DNA from: Gallionellaceae bacterium
GTDB lineage: Bacteria > Pseudomonadota > Gammaproteobacteria > Burkholderiales > Gallionellaceae
Direction of reading: 5' to 3'
DNA: 64,000 nucleotides
Assembly: GCA_027448945.1 (NCBI GenBank)
Contig: DAIDMQ010000010.1
Coordinates: 44,801 to 108,800, forward strand
A model generated the notes under the pieces. The model was given only the letters and a program-made list of their open reading frames with translations, did no database searches and was not told the origin of the DNA. Position numbers and translations under genes: made by a program. The number at the start of each line of letters is the position of its first letter. The first letter of the stretch is position 1. Shown piece by piece: positions 62,509 through 64,000 of this stretch.

Positions 62509-64000
62509 TCAATTCCGATTCGGAACCAGATCACCCAGCGCATCCAGCAATGGCCCCAGATGTTTCTCGTAGGGCCGCCAGCGCTCCACCGAAGAGCTGT
62601 AGATCGGCTGGCGTACCTGCGTCACGCTGGCGGTACGGATGGAACGCTTGTGCTTGTGAAAATCGAGGCAGGCATCGTTCCATTCCAGTCCGCAAAAATC
62701 CAGCATGCGGCGTGCCTGCGCTTCCTGATCCGCCACGATGTCCTCGTACTGCACGTCGAGGAAAGCGCCTGCGGGCAACAGCTTGCGCCAATGCGCCATC
62801 AGACGCATGTAATCGACGTAGTAGTGTCCCAATTCCGCCAGATCGTAAGTCTGCTCCTGCTTGCGGTTGAACAAGCGGGTGAAGCAGGAAAGGCAGGTGT
62901 CCACCGGATTGCGGTTGACGTGGATGATCTTTGCCTCGGGCAGCATCATATGGATCAGCCCGACGGCGAAGAAATTGGCGGGCATCTTGTCGGTGATGTG
63001 CTTCGCCGCCGGCGCGCGCTGGCGCAGGCCTGCCACATAATCGCCCCCCCATGCGGTGAGCGTCTCCCGGGCGATGCCGCGAATGTTTTCCGGATAGCCG
63101 ACACCATTCAGTTGGCGCTGTGCGATGGCGAGAAGATCGGGCAGTTCGCCCGCGCCATGCACATCGGGATGGCTGGCGATGATCTGCTCGGTCAGTGTCG
63201 TGCCGGAACGCGGCATACCCAGCACGAAGATCGGCACCGCAGAGGAATCGCCCGCGCCGCGCAAACGCGCCAGCGTTTCCCGGTCAAAAACCCGCATGAT
63301 GGAATCGAAGTGTTTCGACACCTCGCCGGCATCGTAGCGGTAGGTCGCGCGCTTCAAGCGGCAGCCTTCGAGAAAATGCGGGAAGGCCTTGTCGTATTGC
63401 TTGCTGTCGTCGTAGCCCTTGCCGAGAGCAAAGTGCAGTGTCATCGCCTTCTTTGACTGCATGGGATTAGCGGCATCCTGTACGGCCAGAGCAGCCTCCT
63501 CCAGCGCCGCCAGATTCTCGTCGCCCGCTTTCACCTTTTTCACCTGTGCCAGATGAAAGCGCGCGGGCAGATTGTCTTCCTTCAGCGCCAGCGCCTGACG
63601 GAACAGCGCCTCCGCTTTTTCCATATCGCCGCCTTCCATCTCCAGATGGCCGATGCCGAGCAGGGCTTCGTTGTTTTCCGGATCGATCTCCAGCGCTCGC
63701 CCGAACATCTGCCGCGCCTCGTCGCTGCGCGCCATCTCGGTGTAGATGCCCGCCAGCTGGCTGCACATCTCCGCTTTTTTCGGTGCCAGTTCCACGGCGC
63801 GATGGGCGCAGCGCAAAGCCTCTTCCATGTTTTCTTTTTCGTGATGGACGCGCGCCAGACCGACGAATGCCTCCGCATAAGCGGGGCGAATCTGCAACGC
63901 GCGCTGCAATAGCGGCAAAGCCGCATCGTGCTGCTCCAGCGCGTTGCGCACCATGCCCATATTGCACAAGGCTTCGGCGTAATTCGGATTGAGTCTCAGC
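62509..64000 (-). CDS. TPR-repeat sulfotransferase (5' end outside window)
   Basis: At least 497 residues, open through the window end. The N-terminal part is a run of TPRs (ALPLLQRALQIRPAYAEAFVGLARVHHEK-like units, four or more). The C-terminal half (about 240-486) is a PAPS-dependent sulfotransferase with the 5'-phosphosulfate loop LGMPRSGTTL and the 3'-phosphate segment HVNRNPVDTCLS. Substrate is not evident; TPR-sulfotransferases often modify sugars or peptides in surface or secreted products. GC is higher than in neighbouring core genes. Confidence 0.88.
   Translation of the reverse strand, partial: LRLNPNYAEALCNMGMVRNALEQHDAALPLLQRALQIRPAYAEAFVGLARVHHEKENMEEALRCAHRAVELAPKKAEMCSQLAGIYTEMARSDEARQMFGRALEIDPENNEALLGIGHLEMEGGDMEKAEALFRQALALKEDNLPARFHLAQVKKVKAGDENLAALEEAALAVQDAANPMQSKKAMTLHFALGKGYDDSKQYDKAFPHFLEGCRLKRATYRYDAGEVSKHFDSIMRVFDRETLARLRGAGDSSAVPIFVLGMPRSGTTLTEQIIASHPDVHGAGELPDLLAIAQRQLNGVGYPENIRGIARETLTAWGGDYVAGLRQRAPAAKHITDKMPANFFAVGLIHMMLPEAKIIHVNRNPVDTCLSCFTRLFNRKQEQTYDLAELGHYYVDYMRLMAHWRKLLPAGAFLDVQYEDIVADQEAQARRMLDFCGLEWNDACLDFHKHKRSIRTASVTQVRQPIYSSSVERWRPYEKHLGPLLDALGDLVPNRN

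Noticed and set aside
62485..63456. 323-codon open frame on the plus strand
   Set aside because: Antisense to the sulfotransferase gene; no homology seen and codon pattern mirrors the real gene.

Overview
The window is a gene-dense piece of a betaproteobacterial chromosome. The envelope order lpxD-fabZ-lpxA-lpxB-rnhB, the rpsF-priB-rpsR-rplI-dnaB order, the PPi-type phosphofructokinase and several betaproteobacterial conserved hypotheticals (DUF1415, DUF2934, CobD/CbiB-like) point to Nitrosomonadales, perhaps a Gallionellaceae-like lithoautotroph. The genus is inference; no rRNA is present.

Layout. 1-4.3 kb: lipid A and fatty-acid genes. 4.4-7.8 kb: tRNA-Pro, surE-pcm-nlpD and a radical SAM gene. 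7.9-11.1 kb: folD and ppa, with a PPi-dependent phosphofructokinase divergent from ppa. 11.1-22.1 kb: housekeeping genes (rlmF, a second methyltransferase, srkA, rsgA, phhB, an M48 protease, orn, hemH, hrcA). 22.1-26.3 kb: a two-gene RND efflux operon. 26.4-29.6 kb: ribosomal protein and dnaB operon, then tRNA-Val. 29.6-36.3 kb: an accessory catabolic locus with three CitE-like lyases, a mesaconyl-CoA hydratase, an acyl-CoA ligase and a divergent GntR regulator. 36.3-42.0 kb: a GGDEF/EAL sensor, Hsp15, bacteriohemerythrin, an M29-like peptidase and a 2OG oxygenase. 42.0-48.3 kb: copper ATPase and a sulfur/redox block (persulfide dioxygenase, TauE, OsmC, an outer-membrane protein, rhodanese, DUF3365 cytochrome, DUF2892). 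48.35-51.6 kb: methylthioadenosine salvage (mtnP, class II aldolase, apt, mtnA). 51.6-61.2 kb: a cytochrome c'-like protein, a Crp/Fnr regulator, a MITE-like palindromic element, lysS, a zeta-like toxin pair, prfB with its programmed frameshift, recJ and lysC. 61.2-64 kb: tRNA-Arg followed by what looks like a worn integration site, an EAL-gene remnant, a lipoprotein hydrolase and a TPR-sulfotransferase that runs off the window.

How the genes work together. The most interesting part is the 29.6-36.3 kb locus. It could activate a dicarboxylic acid to its CoA ester, hydrate it and cleave it to glyoxylate plus propionyl-CoA (or the citramalyl-CoA equivalent), or run in reverse for glyoxylate assimilation. 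It carries none of the other ethylmalonyl-CoA pathway genes. The mtnP-aldolase-apt-mtnA set fits an oxygen-independent MTA shunt that ends in DHAP plus a methylthio-aldehyde. The sulfur block contains Crp/Fnr-type palindromes, and an orphan Crp/Fnr regulator lies about 4 kb away. All functions are inferred by reading translations and motifs; no database search was run.
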